NCBI RefSeq assembly: GCF_004340975.1
Contig: NZ_SLXA01000007.1
Location: 1 to 64,000 of the forward strand
Direction of reading: 5' to 3'
Origin: Frisingicoccus caecimuris
Lineage (GTDB): Bacteria; Bacillota; Clostridia; Lachnospirales; Lachnospiraceae
Length of the DNA: 64,000 bases
The number at the start of each line of letters is the position of its first letter. Position 1 is the first letter of the stretch. Both the position numbers and the translations under genes were made by a program. Shown piece after piece: positions 51,875-61,886 of this stretch. The notes under the pieces were generated by a model, which saw only the letters and a program-made list of their open reading frames with translations, was not told the DNA's origin and made no database searches.

Positions 51875-53791
51875 TTAAATATTAATATTATGTTTTTTAA
51901 GCTTTTGATAAAGCGTAGGACGACTGATGCCTAAGCGGGATGCGGCTTCACTTTTATTCCCCCCACAGTCTTCAAGCACTTTTTTGATAATGGATTGTTC
52001 TTCATGTTCTAAAAGCTTTTCTTTGGAATCTGTGAAGGAATGGGAGAGAGGCTGAGGTGCCTCTTGATTTGATAATGCAATTCCCATTGCTTCCCTTACG
52101 ATTTTTGCATCCACATCCTTTTTGAGTGAAATGACTACCAGGCGTTCGATGATATTGGCGAGTTCGCGAATGTTTCCGGGCCAATCATAATTTATGAGAA
52201 TTTTCATTCCCTCAGGTTTTATATGTATTGGCGGGCGTTTGAGTTTTGTGCACTCTTTTTTGAGAAAATGATGAATTAAAAGCTCTAAATCTTCTTTCCG
52301 TTTTCTTAGCGGAGGGAGCTCTATAGCTAAGACATTGAGACGGTAGAAGAAGTCTTCTCTGAATTGTCCGTTTTTAACCATTTCGTGTAGATTTTTATTG
52401 GTTGCAGCTATAATTCGGACATTTACAGGAATGATTTTATCATCGCCCAGCCGCATGATTCTTTTCTCTTCAAGGACTCGCAAAAGGCGCGCTTGGATAG
52501 ACATATCAATTTCGCCAATTTCATCAAGGAATATGGTCCCATTATGGGCCAGTTCAAAAAGACCGGTTTTTCCATTCTTTCTGGCGCCAGTGAACGCACC
52601 TTCTTTATAGCCAAACAATTCGGATTCCAAAAGCGTTGGGGGGATTGCGGCACAGTTTACAGCAACAAACGGTCCGTTAATGCGCAAGCTGCAATTGTGA
52701 ATACTTTGGGCAAACAATTCTTTGCCTGTTCCGGACTCACCGGTAATTAAAACCGTTGAATCTACGCCGCTGTATCGCCTTGCCATCATAATGCTTTTCT
52801 TTAATATGGCAGAATTGCCGATAATGTCAGCAAATGTATGTGAAGCTATAAGTCCGTGTTTGAATAGTTGGTTTCGAATGCTTTGCTCTATACCCTGGAT
52901 ATCCTGTATGCGTTGGAGTTTCATTACAGCTCCGGATATTTTTTCCCCATACCGAACTGGATAAATCGAAGATATATATTTCGTATTTTTATATTCCTGA
53001 AGCACGTTTAGCATTGCTTCGTCTTTTTTCATGGAAGTAATTACCTGTTCCACCCATGGAAATGTCATGCTATTATCTGAAGAAGTGAGGAATTTTTCTT
53101 CATTAAATAATGAGGATGCAAGTTGGTTCATTAAAGTGATATTTCCCGCTGGGTCAAACATTATGAGTCCTTCGTTGATGATATTAAAAATGGTATTCAG
53201 TTCCTCGTTCTGTTTATTCTTTGCGTCAATCTGATCAATAATTATTTGAGCTTCGCGTAAAGCGATAAGAATTTCATCAGCACTTGTTTCTAATATTATT
53301 CTTTCGAGTCCTTCCTGCCTGGCAAAACGAGTTTCATCATATCCACCGACAAGTATGCGTACGCCATCACTATGGGCCTTGATTGCTGCAGCTTCATAGT
53401 CCTCAACAGAATTTACTTCATAATACTTAATATCAGAATTCAGAACACATTTTACTTCACTGGCAGCATCTAAAAGAGATTTGGTCCCGGCGAGACCAAC
53501 TAAACCGTAAGTTTTCTGAGCCTGTACCAATTCACAAAGAAGATTGCTTATAGAGAATGGGATTTCTACAACTGGTACAGAGATGTTTGTGGAACGCAGT
53601 TTTGATATATACCCTGCTCTTGAAATCAGAATTTGGGTGCCCTGAGCAACCATTTTTTTTGCCACAGATATACCTTCTTCATAGTTTGAAACTTTTATTA
53701 CGCTAATCGTTCCTTTCGGATAATTCCTGCTTACAGATAAAGCGGTATAATATGTGGAATCTAATTCTAATATAAACGCAATTCGGGCCAT
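51875..53791 (-). CDS. PrpR-like sigma-54-dependent transcriptional activator
   Basis: 638 aa. Residues about 1-180 resemble the PrpR N-terminal sensor (VPVVEIPFSISNLL, YGLVGLAG, VRILVGGYDETRFA). A PAS domain is at about 200-300 (INEGLIMFDPAGNITLMNQ). The central AAA+ domain (about 320-545) has Walker A GESGTGKE, the sigma-54 contact loop GAFTGA and Walker B TIFLDEIGEID. The C-terminal Fis-type HTH reads CGGNKSEAASRLGISRPTLY. RBS AAAGGAG. The GAFTGA loop shows it activates RpoN polymerase. Its likely target is the divergent TRAP operon, whose control region has a sigma-54 promoter and a palindrome. The ligand is probably the TRAP substrate or a metabolite of it. Confidence 0.9.
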   Translation of the reverse strand: MARIAFILELDSTYYTALSVSRNYPKGTISVIKVSNYEEGISVAKKMVAQGTQILISRAGYISKLRSTNISVPVVEIPFSISNLLCELVQAQKTYGLVGLAGTKSLLDAASEVKCVLNSDIKYYEVNSVEDYEAAAIKAHSDGVRILVGGYDETRFARQEGLERIILETSADEILIALREAQIIIDQIDAKNKQNEELNTIFNIINEGLIMFDPAGNITLMNQLASSLFNEEKFLTSSDNSMTFPWVEQVITSMKKDEAMLNVLQEYKNTKYISSIYPVRYGEKISGAVMKLQRIQDIQGIEQSIRNQLFKHGLIASHTFADIIGNSAILKKSIMMARRYSGVDSTVLITGESGTGKELFAQSIHNCSLRINGPFVAVNCAAIPPTLLESELFGYKEGAFTGARKNGKTGLFELAHNGTIFLDEIGEIDMSIQARLLRVLEEKRIMRLGDDKIIPVNVRIIAATNKNLHEMVKNGQFREDFFYRLNVLAIELPPLRKRKEDLELLIHHFLKKECTKLKRPPIHIKPEGMKILINYDWPGNIRELANIIERLVVISLKKDVDAKIVREAMGIALSNQEAPQPLSHSFTDSKEKLLEHEEQSIIKKVLEDCGGNKSEAASRLGISRPTLYQKLKKHNINI

Positions 53792-53821
53792 GGGATTCTC
53801 CTTTCAGCTTTATAAGAATAT

Positions 53822-53838
53822 TGTAAAATAATTTTACA
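53822..53838. promoter_or_regulatory. Palindromic activator-binding site
   Basis: TGTAAAATAATTTTACA, a perfect dyad (8+1+8). TTTACA-like half-sites recur to about 53870. It ends about 93 bp upstream of the -24/-12 promoter, a usual distance for an enhancer-type site of a sigma-54 activator. Confidence 0.6.
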
Positions 53839-53931
53839 TTTTACGCAATAAAAACTTACACTTTACACAAGAAAGGGAATGATGAAATGGTTTTCTGCTG
53901 TTTTTCCGGCATTTTTTATCAATAAGCAATT

Positions 53932-53947
53932 TGGCATCGAACTTGCG
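53932..53947 (+). promoter_or_regulatory. Sigma-54 (-24/-12) promoter of the TRAP operon
   Basis: TGGCAT, 5 nt, TTGCG. The invariant GG (53933-53934) and GC (53945-53946) are at the required spacing, and only the last base of each half departs from consensus. It lies about 95 bp before dctQ. Confidence 0.8.
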
Positions 53948-54042
53948 GATATATGAGAATGAGCATGATAATTGGAGGTGATGTTTTAAAATTAAAAGGT
54001 TTTAGAAAATAGCTATGATAAGTAAATGAAAGGGGGATACAC

Positions 54043-54552
54043 TTGAAGAATTATAGCAAAATTCTAGATATTATACAGCAGATATATAAATGGATTATAA
54101 TTTTTGCAATGGCTGTATTTTCAGTTGTGATTATCGCATCAGTTTTTTGGCGATATTTTTTGAGAAATCCGATTACCTGGGCTGAACAATTGTCTCGATT
54201 TTTGTTCGTATGGACGATTATGTTAGGGATTCCGGTATACTACAGAGTGGGGCTGGCGACGTATCTTGATTTGTTGGTGGAAAAATTTCCGACAACACTC
54301 AAACAGATCGTCAGTATTGCGATGGATATTCTGGTTGGCTTTTTTGCAGTATATTATGGGTATTCAGGCTTACTTTACGTAACTCAATCGGGCTCTTCAA
54401 TATTTCAGGGACTTGGCATTCCAAGTGGCTGCGTGTATGCGTCAGAACTTGCCTGTAGCGCCTATTTAATTTTATGTGTGATTGAAAGTGTCATTAAGAA
54501 GATATCAAGATTTGGAAATACAAATTTATTAGGGGGAGGAGGCGATGTGTAA
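54043..54552 (+). CDS. TRAP transporter small membrane subunit (DctQ)
   Basis: 169 aa with a TTG start; AAAGGGGG lies 8 nt upstream and no better start exists. It has four hydrophobic helices with the DctQ signature FWRYFLRNPITWAEQLSRFLFVW. It links the binding protein to DctM. Translationally coupled to the next gene (TAATG overlap). Confidence 0.9.
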   Translation: MKNYSKILDIIQQIYKWIIIFAMAVFSVVIIASVFWRYFLRNPITWAEQLSRFLFVWTIMLGIPVYYRVGLATYLDLLVEKFPTTLKQIVSIAMDILVGFFAVYYGYSGLLYVTQSGSSIFQGLGIPSGCVYASELACSAYLILCVIESVIKKISRFGNTNLLGGGGDV

Positions 54553-55820
54553 TGCTTGTAATATTGATTGGATCATTTTTTCTATTTTTAATTTTAGGGA
54601 TGCCAATTGCTTTTGTAATGGGAACATCCGCAAGCCTGGCTTTTTTATACGAAGGGATTTCTCCGGCTGTGCTTGCTCAGCGAACATTTACAGCAACTAA
54701 TTCATTTGCTTTATTGGCAATTCCATTGTTCATGCTCGCTGGAAATCTTATGGAAAGAACAGATATAACAAAAGATCTCATTAATTTTTGCGATAAACTT
54801 GTAGGCCATATCAGAGGTGGTCTGGCACATACAACTTGCCTTACCGGAATTCTTATGGCAGCAATGTGTGGTTCCAATAATGCCTCTGCCTCCGCCATCG
54901 GTTCGATGATGATTCCGGCCCTTCGAAAGGAAGGATATGACACGCCATTTGCAGTATCACTTGTTGCGGCTGCCGGGAATCTTGGACCGATTATTCCACC
55001 AAGTATTATTATGATTATTTATGCCAGTGCAACAAATCTGCCGATTAAAGACTTATTTATGTCTGGTGTTATTCCGGGAATTCTTATGGGTGTCGGATTT
55101 ATGACATATAGCTATTTACATGCAAAGAAACTTGGAATGCAGACAAAACCGAAAGCAGCTCTTGGTGAAATATGGCAGGCTTTTAAAAAGGCATTTTTTG
55201 CATTGCTTACACCAGTTATTATACTTGTAGGTATTGCAACGGGTGTATTTACAGCTACAGAATCCGGTGCTGTTGCAGTGTTATACTGTTGTATTTACGG
55301 ATTAGTACGTAAGAAGCTTACACTTAAGGACATGGTTGACAGTCTGTATCAGGCAGCTATATCTACGTTGGGTCCAATGATTGTCATTTGTTTTGCTTCA
55401 GCTTTCTCCTATTTACTTAGTTATTGTAACTTTGCAGACACAGCAGTAGGTGCAATCATGTCCATTTCATCTAACAAATATATTGTTATGCTTCTTATTA
55501 TTGCTTTAATTATGTTGATTGGTATGTTTGTTGAAGTTACAGCGGCATGTATTATGATGATTCCGATGTTTACAAAGCTTATTGCAGCATTATCACTTAA
55601 TCCGCTTTGGTTTGCAATCATCGTAATTATTGTCTTCTGTATTGGAGCGATTACGCCGCCGGTTGGAATTACTCTTTATGTATCTTGTGGTGTTGCGAAT
55701 CTGCCTCTTCGCGATGCAATCAAGCCGATATGGCCATTTGTATTTATAATGCTGGGCGTAACACTTCTTATTGTTTTTGTTCCACATGTAGCAACATTGC
55801 TGCCGGCACTTTTAAATTGA
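54552..55820 (+). CDS. TRAP transporter large membrane subunit (DctM)
   Basis: 422 aa, about 12 helices. Seen: GMPIAFVMGTSASLAFL, PLFMLAGNLMERTDIT, GSNNASASAIGSMMIPAL, the family's AGNLGPIIPPSIIMIIYA strand, and near the end GAITPPVGITLYV. It is the Na+-coupled transport channel for small organic acids. RBS is inside dctQ. Confidence 0.93.
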   Translation: MLVILIGSFFLFLILGMPIAFVMGTSASLAFLYEGISPAVLAQRTFTATNSFALLAIPLFMLAGNLMERTDITKDLINFCDKLVGHIRGGLAHTTCLTGILMAAMCGSNNASASAIGSMMIPALRKEGYDTPFAVSLVAAAGNLGPIIPPSIIMIIYASATNLPIKDLFMSGVIPGILMGVGFMTYSYLHAKKLGMQTKPKAALGEIWQAFKKAFFALLTPVIILVGIATGVFTATESGAVAVLYCCIYGLVRKKLTLKDMVDSLYQAAISTLGPMIVICFASAFSYLLSYCNFADTAVGAIMSISSNKYIVMLLIIALIMLIGMFVEVTAACIMMIPMFTKLIAALSLNPLWFAIIVIIVFCIGAITPPVGITLYVSCGVANLPLRDAIKPIWPFVFIMLGVTLLIVFVPHVATLLPALLN

Positions 55821-55863
55821 TCATATGCACAATAAAACGTGCAATATATAAAGGAGGATTCTT

Positions 55864-56922
55864 ATGAAAAAACGTATAATTGCTGTATTACTCACGGGTG
55901 TTATGATGCTCTCTTTAGCAGGATGCGGCGGTAAAACAGAAAGTTCAGCAGGAGAAACGAAGGATGGCGTTTCAACGGAAAGTACGGAAACTGTAGAGCT
56001 TAAACTCGGACATCCGTTGGGACCGGGAACGAGTCAGCATATTTATCTTGAAAAATGGGCAGAAGCTGTAGCGGAAGCTTCCAATGGTAAATATCAGATT
56101 ACAATTTATCCTAGTTCCCAGTTCGGGGAAGCTCGAGAACTTGTGGAGTCCCTTTCCAATGGCATTTATAATATTGGTTGGGTAGATTCGAGTACAATGG
56201 ATTTCCTTGTTCCTGAAGCAAATATGTTATATCTTGCGTTTTTCTTTGAAGATTACGCACAGCTGTGGAGTGCGATTGATGGAAATACAGGCGCAAAACT
56301 GACCGAAATTACAGAAGAAAAAGCGAATATCCACCTTTTATCCGCATTTAGTCTTGGATGTCGTGAAATTTTCTCTAATAAAGAAATTGTTGACTTGTCC
56401 AGTTTAAAAAATCTCAAATTTAGAGTGCCGGAACTGGATATGTGGATCAATACCTTTAAAACCCTTGGTATGAATCCTACTCCGGTTGCCTGGTCTGAGC
56501 TTTATACGGCTCTGGCTTCAGGTATTGTTGATGGGGCATGTGCAAACTGGGAGACGATTGCGCTTCAGCAGATGTATACAGAAGCACCATATATTTGGGA
56601 GTCTAATCATTTCTTCCAAACAGGCTTCCCTGCTTTTAATCTTGAGTTCTGGAATTCTCTTTCAGAAGAGGATCAGCAGATGTTTACAGAAACATGTCTT
56701 GAAATTGCAGCAGAACAGCGTGCAAATGTAGAAGAACTTGATGGCGAGTATAAAGAAGAAATTCTTAATAATGGTGGAAATATTCTTGCAAGAAATGATT
56801 TTGCTGATATCGATGAAGTGATTGAAACATATCAGAATGGCCTTTGGAAGGATATGGTTGCTCAGGCGGATGCACAGGAGCTTTATGAAATTATGTGTAC
56901 TGACACAGGAAAAAATCCTTGA
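55864..56922 (+). CDS. TRAP transporter substrate-binding lipoprotein (DctP)
   Basis: 352 aa. Lipoprotein signal (LLTGVMMLSLAGCGG, Cys lipidated). DctP fold: LKLGHPLGPGTSQHIYLEKW, ITIYPSSQFGEARELVES, LKNLKFRVPELDMWINTFK with the Arg that pins a substrate carboxylate, and VDGACANWE. The ligand is probably a monocarboxylate or hydroxyacid. Gene order Q-M-P is not the usual P-Q-M. RBS AAAGGAGG. Confidence 0.92.
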   Translation: MKKRIIAVLLTGVMMLSLAGCGGKTESSAGETKDGVSTESTETVELKLGHPLGPGTSQHIYLEKWAEAVAEASNGKYQITIYPSSQFGEARELVESLSNGIYNIGWVDSSTMDFLVPEANMLYLAFFFEDYAQLWSAIDGNTGAKLTEITEEKANIHLLSAFSLGCREIFSNKEIVDLSSLKNLKFRVPELDMWINTFKTLGMNPTPVAWSELYTALASGIVDGACANWETIALQQMYTEAPYIWESNHFFQTGFPAFNLEFWNSLSEEDQQMFTETCLEIAAEQRANVEELDGEYKEEILNNGGNILARNDFADIDEVIETYQNGLWKDMVAQADAQELYEIMCTDTGKNP

Positions 56923-56968
56923 TAATAAAGGAACCCAAAATTAAGAGCTGTATAAAGGGGATGAGTAT

Positions 56969-57718
56969 ATGGGCATAAAGCTCGAATATGTGGGGTGGTC
57001 TTCGTTTATCATGACATCTCCGGATGGGATGAGAGTGATGACAGATCCATTCTTGAGTGGAAATGAAAATTATAAAATTTTGCCAAGTCCGGTGGATCCA
57101 AAAGATATAATCGTTGATTTGATCATTTGCAGTCATTGTTCAGAAGACCACTTTGCTCAAACATTTGATATTATGGATAATGACCCAAAAACAAAACTTT
57201 TGGGGGATCTTAGCACTTTAGCACTGGCGGAAGAAGCCGGATACGGCAATATGTGGGGAGAACGCACAGAGCTTATTACGAGTGGAGCATATTATTCTCA
57301 GGGAGATTTTACGATACATGCGACCAGTGCGAGACACATTGCATTTAGACGTCTGGAAAATGGTACTTACATTACAGGGGAACCTATGTGCTTTATTATA
57401 CAGATCAAAGATGGGCCTACATGCTTTTTTGGTGGAGATACTTCTCTGACATATGATATGAAGCTTTGGGGAGAACTATTTAAGCCGGATGTAGCTTTTA
57501 TTGGAATCGGTGGAGCCGATATGAAGGGGAGATGCCTTAGTGAGCTGAATGCACAAACAGCCGCGATGTGTGTTGAAATGCTGGGTGTAAAAAAGGTGAT
57601 TCCAATGCATTATCGTCTGGAGGAGCATTTGTCAGATTTTAAAAAATATTTGGTTGAATTGTGCCCGGAATGTGAAGTCATTGCTATGAAGCCACTTGAT
57701 ATTATAGAATTTGAGTAA
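56969..57718 (+). CDS. UlaG-like metallo-beta-lactamase-fold hydrolase with altered metal site
   Basis: 249 aa. It starts YVGWSSFIM and DPFLSG, like UlaG/YcjG-type metal-dependent hydrolases, with TSARHIAF, FFGGDTSLT and VIPMHYRLEEH later. The H-x-H-x-D-H motif reads HCSEDH, so the second metal-binding His is Ser. Activity with one metal, or a changed reaction, is possible. As the last gene of the TRAP operon (46 bp after dctP, RBS AAAGGGG) it may open a lactone or cleave the imported compound. UlaG is an ascorbate-6-P lactonase, but no other ula genes are present. Confidence 0.72.
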   Translation: MGIKLEYVGWSSFIMTSPDGMRVMTDPFLSGNENYKILPSPVDPKDIIVDLIICSHCSEDHFAQTFDIMDNDPKTKLLGDLSTLALAEEAGYGNMWGERTELITSGAYYSQGDFTIHATSARHIAFRRLENGTYITGEPMCFIIQIKDGPTCFFGGDTSLTYDMKLWGELFKPDVAFIGIGGADMKGRCLSELNAQTAAMCVEMLGVKKVIPMHYRLEEHLSDFKKYLVELCPECEVIAMKPLDIIEFE

Positions 57719-57800
57719 TCTGAAATTTTGAAGAAACCCGGTATTATGTGGGCTTGCGGATTTTCAGGCAGTCTTTTGATAACAAATTCATATTATTTAG

Positions 57801-57845
57801 AAAGCCATTAACTGTGGATAGAAACTCATAGTTAATGGCTTTTTG
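57801..57845 (+). terminator. Terminator after the TRAP operon
   Basis: A perfect 13-bp stem (AAAGCCATTAACT / AGTTAATGGCTTT), 16-nt loop, T-run. Confidence 0.88.
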
Positions 57846-57882
57846 TGCGGCTGAAATCTCGGCAAAATCTGGAAGTTTATGA

Positions 57883-57911
57883 TTGACAGAAAAAAGAGAT
57901 TGCTTTATAAT
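57883..57911 (+). promoter_or_regulatory. Promoter of rpoBC
   Basis: Consensus TTGACA (57883-57888), 17 nt, consensus TATAAT (57906-57911). The strongest sigma-A promoter in the window. It makes rpoBC independent of the distant rplJL operon. Confidence 0.88.
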
Positions 57912-57934
57912 ATTATGATGCAATTAGTATGGAG

Positions 57935-57960
57935 CCTTAGGCCTTCCGGTCTGGGGTTTT
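57935..57960 (+). promoter_or_regulatory. Attenuator-like hairpin in the rpoB leader
   Basis: CCTTAGGCC pairs along all nine positions with GGTCTGGGG (using G-U pairs) about a TTCC loop, followed by TTTT, some 18 nt after the expected transcription start. It looks like a weak terminator or a protein-binding stem that could adjust rpoBC expression. Confidence 0.5.
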
Positions 57961-58020
57961 GATAGGCTTAAAGTAACTTTTTAACGGTTGTTTAAATATT
58001 TAAGGAGTGAAAAACCGTCA

Positions 58021-61000
58021 ATGAACAGTATGAAGCGTATTAAGCCAGTGAAATCTGGCAGAGGCATTCGTATGAGCTACGCAAAGCAGCGAGAAGTTCT
58101 TGAGATGCCGAACCTCATTGAAGTACAGAAAAACTCTTATCAGTGGTTTCTGGATACCGGTTTGAAAGAAGTATTTGATGATATTTCCCCGATTGCGGAT
58201 TACAGTGGCCATTTAAGTCTTGAATTTACAGATTTTACATTATGTAAGGATGATGTAAAATACAGCATTGACGAATGTAAAGAAAGAGATGCGACTTACG
58301 CAGCGCCTTTGAAGGTGAGAGTACGTCTCATCAATAAAGAAACGGATGAAATTAACGAGCATGAAATCTTCATGGGCGATCTGCCGTTAATGACGGAAAC
58401 AGGAACCTTCGTGATCAATGGTGCTGAACGAGTTATCGTCAGCCAGTTGGTTCGTTCTCCAGGCATCTACTATGGCATCGGTCATGATAAGATTGGTAAG
58501 AAGCTTTATTCCTGCACAGTTATTCCGAACCGTGGCGCCTGGCTGGAATATGAAACGGATTCCAATGACGTATTCAGTGTTCGTGTTGACCGTACCCGTA
58601 AAGTACCGGTAACCGTTCTGATTCGTTCTCTTGGTATTGGTACAAACCAGGAAATCATCGATATGTTTGGTGAGGAACCAAAGATTCTTGCAAGTATTTC
58701 CAAAGATACATCCGACAATTATCAGGATGGTCTTCTGGAATTATATAAGAAGATTCGTCCGGGCGAGCCTTTGGCTGTAGAAAGTGCGGAGAGCCTTATC
58801 AATGCCATGTTCTTTGACCCGAGACGTTACGACCTGGCAAAGGTTGGACGTTATAAGTTTAATAAAAAACTGGCGTTCAAGAATCGTATAAAGAACTGGC
58901 CGCTGGCTGAGGAAGTTGTGGACACAACCACCGGTGAGATTATTGCCGAGGCAGGCACCGTTGTGACTGAGCAGCTGGCAAATGATATTCAGAATGCGGC
59001 TGTTCCGTATGTTTTCATTCAGACAGAAGAAAGAATTGTCAAAGTGCTGTCCAATATGATGGTTGATCTGACAAGCTGGGTGGATGTGGATCCTGCCGAA
59101 GTCGGCGTTACAGAAAAGGTTTATTATCCGCTGTTGAGCTCTATTCTTGAAGAGAATGAAGATATCGATGCGATCAAAGAGGCAATTCGCCGGAATCTGA
59201 GCGAATTAGTACCAATGCATATCACAAAGGAAGATATTTTTGCTTCCATTAACTATAATATTCATCTGGAATATGGCATCGGAAATGATGATGATATCGA
59301 CCATTTGGGCAATCGTCGTATCCGTGCTGTTGGTGAGCTTTTGCAGAACCAGTACCGTATCGGCTTGTCCCGTATGGAACGTGTGGTTCGTGAACGTATG
59401 ACAACTCAGGATTTGGATGGCATTTCCCCACAGTCCCTGATCAACATCAAACCGGTGACTGCGGCTGTGAAGGAGTTCTTCGGAAGCTCCCAGTTGTCCC
59501 AGTTTATGGACCAGAATAATCCATTGTCCGAGTTGACACATAAGCGTCGTCTTTCCGCATTGGGACCAGGCGGTCTGTCCCGAGACAGAGCAGGTTTCGA
59601 AGTCCGAGACGTTCACTATTCCCATTATGGGAGAATGTGCCCGATTGAGACGCCTGAAGGCCCGAACATCGGTCTGATCAACTCCCTGGCATCCTATGCC
59701 CGGATAAATCAGTATGGCTTTATTGAAGCACCGTATCGTGTTCTGGATAAGTCCGATCCGAAGAATCCTCGGGTAACGGATGAGGTTGTTTATCTGACAG
59801 CCGATGAAGAAGATAACTACACCGTAGCACAGGCCAATGAGCCGATTGACGCGGATGGATATTTTGTAAATAACTCTGTGTCCGGACGTTATCGTGAAGA
59901 AACTTCTCAGTTTGATAAATCTAAAGTAGATTTGATGGATGTTTCTCCTCGGATGGTATTCTCTGTGGCAACTTCTATGATTCCGTTCCTTCAGAACGAT
60001 GATGCGAACCGTGCGCTGATGGGATCCAACATGCAGCGTCAGGCCGTGCCGTTGATGCTTACGGATTCATCCATTGTCGGTACAGGGATGGAACAGAAAG
60101 CAGCCGTAGACTCCGGTGTCTGTGTAATTGCTAAGCGCAGTGGCGTGGTTGAGCGTTCCGCAGCCAGCGAGGTTATCGTTAAGACGGATGATGGCCAGCG
60201 TGATGTTTATAAATTACAGAAATTTGTGGGCAGCAACCAGGGTGCCTGCTACAATCAGCGTCCGATCGTATTCAAGAATGAACGGGTAGAAGCCGGCGAC
60301 GTTCTGGCTGACGGGCCATCCACTTCACAGGGTGAACTTGGTCTCGGTAAGAATCCATTGATTGGTTTCATGACCTGGGAAGGTTATAATTTCGAGGATG
60401 CTGTTCTTCTGAGCGAGCGTCTTGTGCAGGAGGATGTTTACACATCGATTCATATCGCTGAATATGAGGCGGAAGCCAGAGATACAAAACTGGGACCGGA
60501 AGAAATCACAAGAGATGTACCGGGTGTCGGAGATGATGCTCTGAAGAATCTGGATGAAAGAGGTATTATCCGTGTGGGTGCGGAGGTTCGTGCCGGAGAT
60601 ATCCTTGTCGGAAAGGTGACACCAAAGGGTGAAACTGAACTGACAGCCGAAGAACGTCTGCTGCGTGCTATTTTCGGTGAAAAGGCCAGAGAGGTTCGTG
60701 ACACATCTCTGAAAGTGCCGCACGGTGATTATGGTATTATTATCGATGCCAAGGTATTTACAAGAGAAAACGGAGACGAGCTTCCGCCGGGAGTAAATGA
60801 ATCCGTTCGTGTATATATTGCTCAGAAACGTAAGATTTCCGTTGGCGATAAGATGGCCGGACGTCATGGTAACAAGGGTGTTGTTTCCCGTATTTTACCA
60901 GTTGAAGATATGCCGTTCCTGCCGAATGGCCGACCGCTGGATATCGTGCTGAACCCGCTGGGCGTACCTTCCCGTATGAATATCGGACAGGTCCTGGAGG

Positions 61001-61869
61001 TCCATCTTGGTCTTGCCGCCAAAGCTCTTGGCTTTAAGATTGAAACACCGGTATTCAATGGTGCGGATGAAGAGGATATTATGCAGACATTGGAAATGGC
61101 CAATGACTACGTAAATAAATCCTGGGAAGAGTTTACGGAAATCTGGAAAGACCGTATTTCCGAGGAAACTTACAACTACCTTGAAGAGCATATGGACTAT
61201 CGCGAAGAGTGGAAAGGTGTTCCGATTGACCGTACCGGTAAAGTACGCCTTCGTGACGGACGTACCGGTGAAGAGTTTGACAGTCCGGTTACCGTAGGTT
61301 ATATGCACTACCTGAAACTCCATCATCTGGTTGATGATAAGATTCATGCCCGTTCCACAGGTCCCTACTCCCTCGTTACACAACAGCCTCTGGGTGGTAA
61401 AGCCCAGTTTGGCGGACAGCGTTTCGGTGAAATGGAGGTTTGGGCGCTGGAAGCTTATGGCGCATCTTATACATTGCAGGAAATCCTGACCTTCAAGTCA
61501 GATGACGTGACTGGCCGTGTGAAGACTTATGAAGCTATTATCAAGGGCGAAAACATTACTGAGCCGGGTATTCCGGAATCCTTTAAGGTACTTCTTAAGG
61601 AACTTCAGTCTCTGGCTCTGGATGTTCGGGTGCTCCGTGATGATCAGACAGAGGTCGAAATCGGTGAAACTGTCGATTACACCGATGATGAAGAATATCG
61701 CAGTTATATGGACAGCCAGAGAAATTATGTCGGTTCCGATGAGTCCTTTGGCGATTATGGATATAGAGAACAAACCGTGGAGGGCGATGAAATTGTGGAC
61801 GTTGACGTGAGCGACGACCCGGATGACAGTGAAGACTTTGACCTGTATGAAGAACCGGACATGGATTAA
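58021..61869 (+). CDS. rpoB: RNA polymerase beta subunit
   Basis: About 1282 aa, complete. Start ATG 58021 after AAGGAGTG (an ATG at 58030 is also possible; the longer frame uses a TTG at 57988). Seen: [40 protein letters not shown], rifampicin cluster I near residue 495-525 ([20 protein letters not shown]) with no known resistance change visible, [26 protein letters not shown], and [17 protein letters not shown]. The acidic C-terminal tail (residues about 1225-1282) is Asp/Glu-rich, as in other Clostridia. Transcribed from its own promoter and followed 17 bp later by rpoC. Confidence 0.98.
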   Translation: MNSMKRIKPVKSGRGIRMSYAKQREVLEMPNLIEVQKNSYQWFLDTGLKEVFDDISPIADYSGHLSLEFTDFTLCKDDVKYSIDECKERDATYAAPLKVRVRLINKETDEINEHEIFMGDLPLMTETGTFVINGAERVIVSQLVRSPGIYYGIGHDKIGKKLYSCTVIPNRGAWLEYETDSNDVFSVRVDRTRKVPVTVLIRSLGIGTNQEIIDMFGEEPKILASISKDTSDNYQDGLLELYKKIRPGEPLAVESAESLINAMFFDPRRYDLAKVGRYKFNKKLAFKNRIKNWPLAEEVVDTTTGEIIAEAGTVVTEQLANDIQNAAVPYVFIQTEERIVKVLSNMMVDLTSWVDVDPAEVGVTEKVYYPLLSSILEENEDIDAIKEAIRRNLSELVPMHITKEDIFASINYNIHLEYGIGNDDDIDHLGNRRIRAVGELLQNQYRIGLSRMERVVRERMTTQDLDGISPQSLINIKPVTAAVKEFFGSSQLSQFMDQNNPLSELTHKRRLSALGPGGLSRDRAGFEVRDVHYSHYGRMCPIETPEGPNIGLINSLASYARINQYGFIEAPYRVLDKSDPKNPRVTDEVVYLTADEEDNYTVAQANEPIDADGYFVNNSVSGRYREETSQFDKSKVDLMDVSPRMVFSVATSMIPFLQNDDANRALMGSNMQRQAVPLMLTDSSIVGTGMEQKAAVDSGVCVIAKRSGVVERSAASEVIVKTDDGQRDVYKLQKFVGSNQGACYNQRPIVFKNERVEAGDVLADGPSTSQGELGLGKNPLIGFMTWEGYNFEDAVLLSERLVQEDVYTSIHIAEYEAEARDTKLGPEEITRDVPGVGDDALKNLDERGIIRVGAEVRAGDILVGKVTPKGETELTAEERLLRAIFGEKAREVRDTSLKVPHGDYGIIIDAKVFTRENGDELPPGVNESVRVYIAQKRKISVGDKMAGRHGNKGVVSRILPVEDMPFLPNGRPLDIVLNPLGVPSRMNIGQVLEVHLGLAAKALGFKIETPVFNGADEEDIMQTLEMANDYVNKSWEEFTEIWKDRISEETYNYLEEHMDYREEWKGVPIDRTGKVRLRDGRTGEEFDSPVTVGYMHYLKLHHLVDDKIHARSTGPYSLVTQQPLGGKAQFGGQRFGEMEVWALEAYGASYTLQEILTFKSDDVTGRVKTYEAIIKGENITEPGIPESFKVLLKELQSLALDVRVLRDDQTEVEIGETVDYTDDEEYRSYMDSQRNYVGSDESFGDYGYREQTVEGDEIVDVDVSDDPDDSEDFDLYEEPDMD

Positions 61870-61886
61870 AGAAAGGAGTGTCGTGA

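Noticed and set aside
58021-61869. Rifampicin-resistance change in rpoB
   Set aside because: The cluster I residues visible (Gln, Asp, His, Ser positions) are the ordinary ones.
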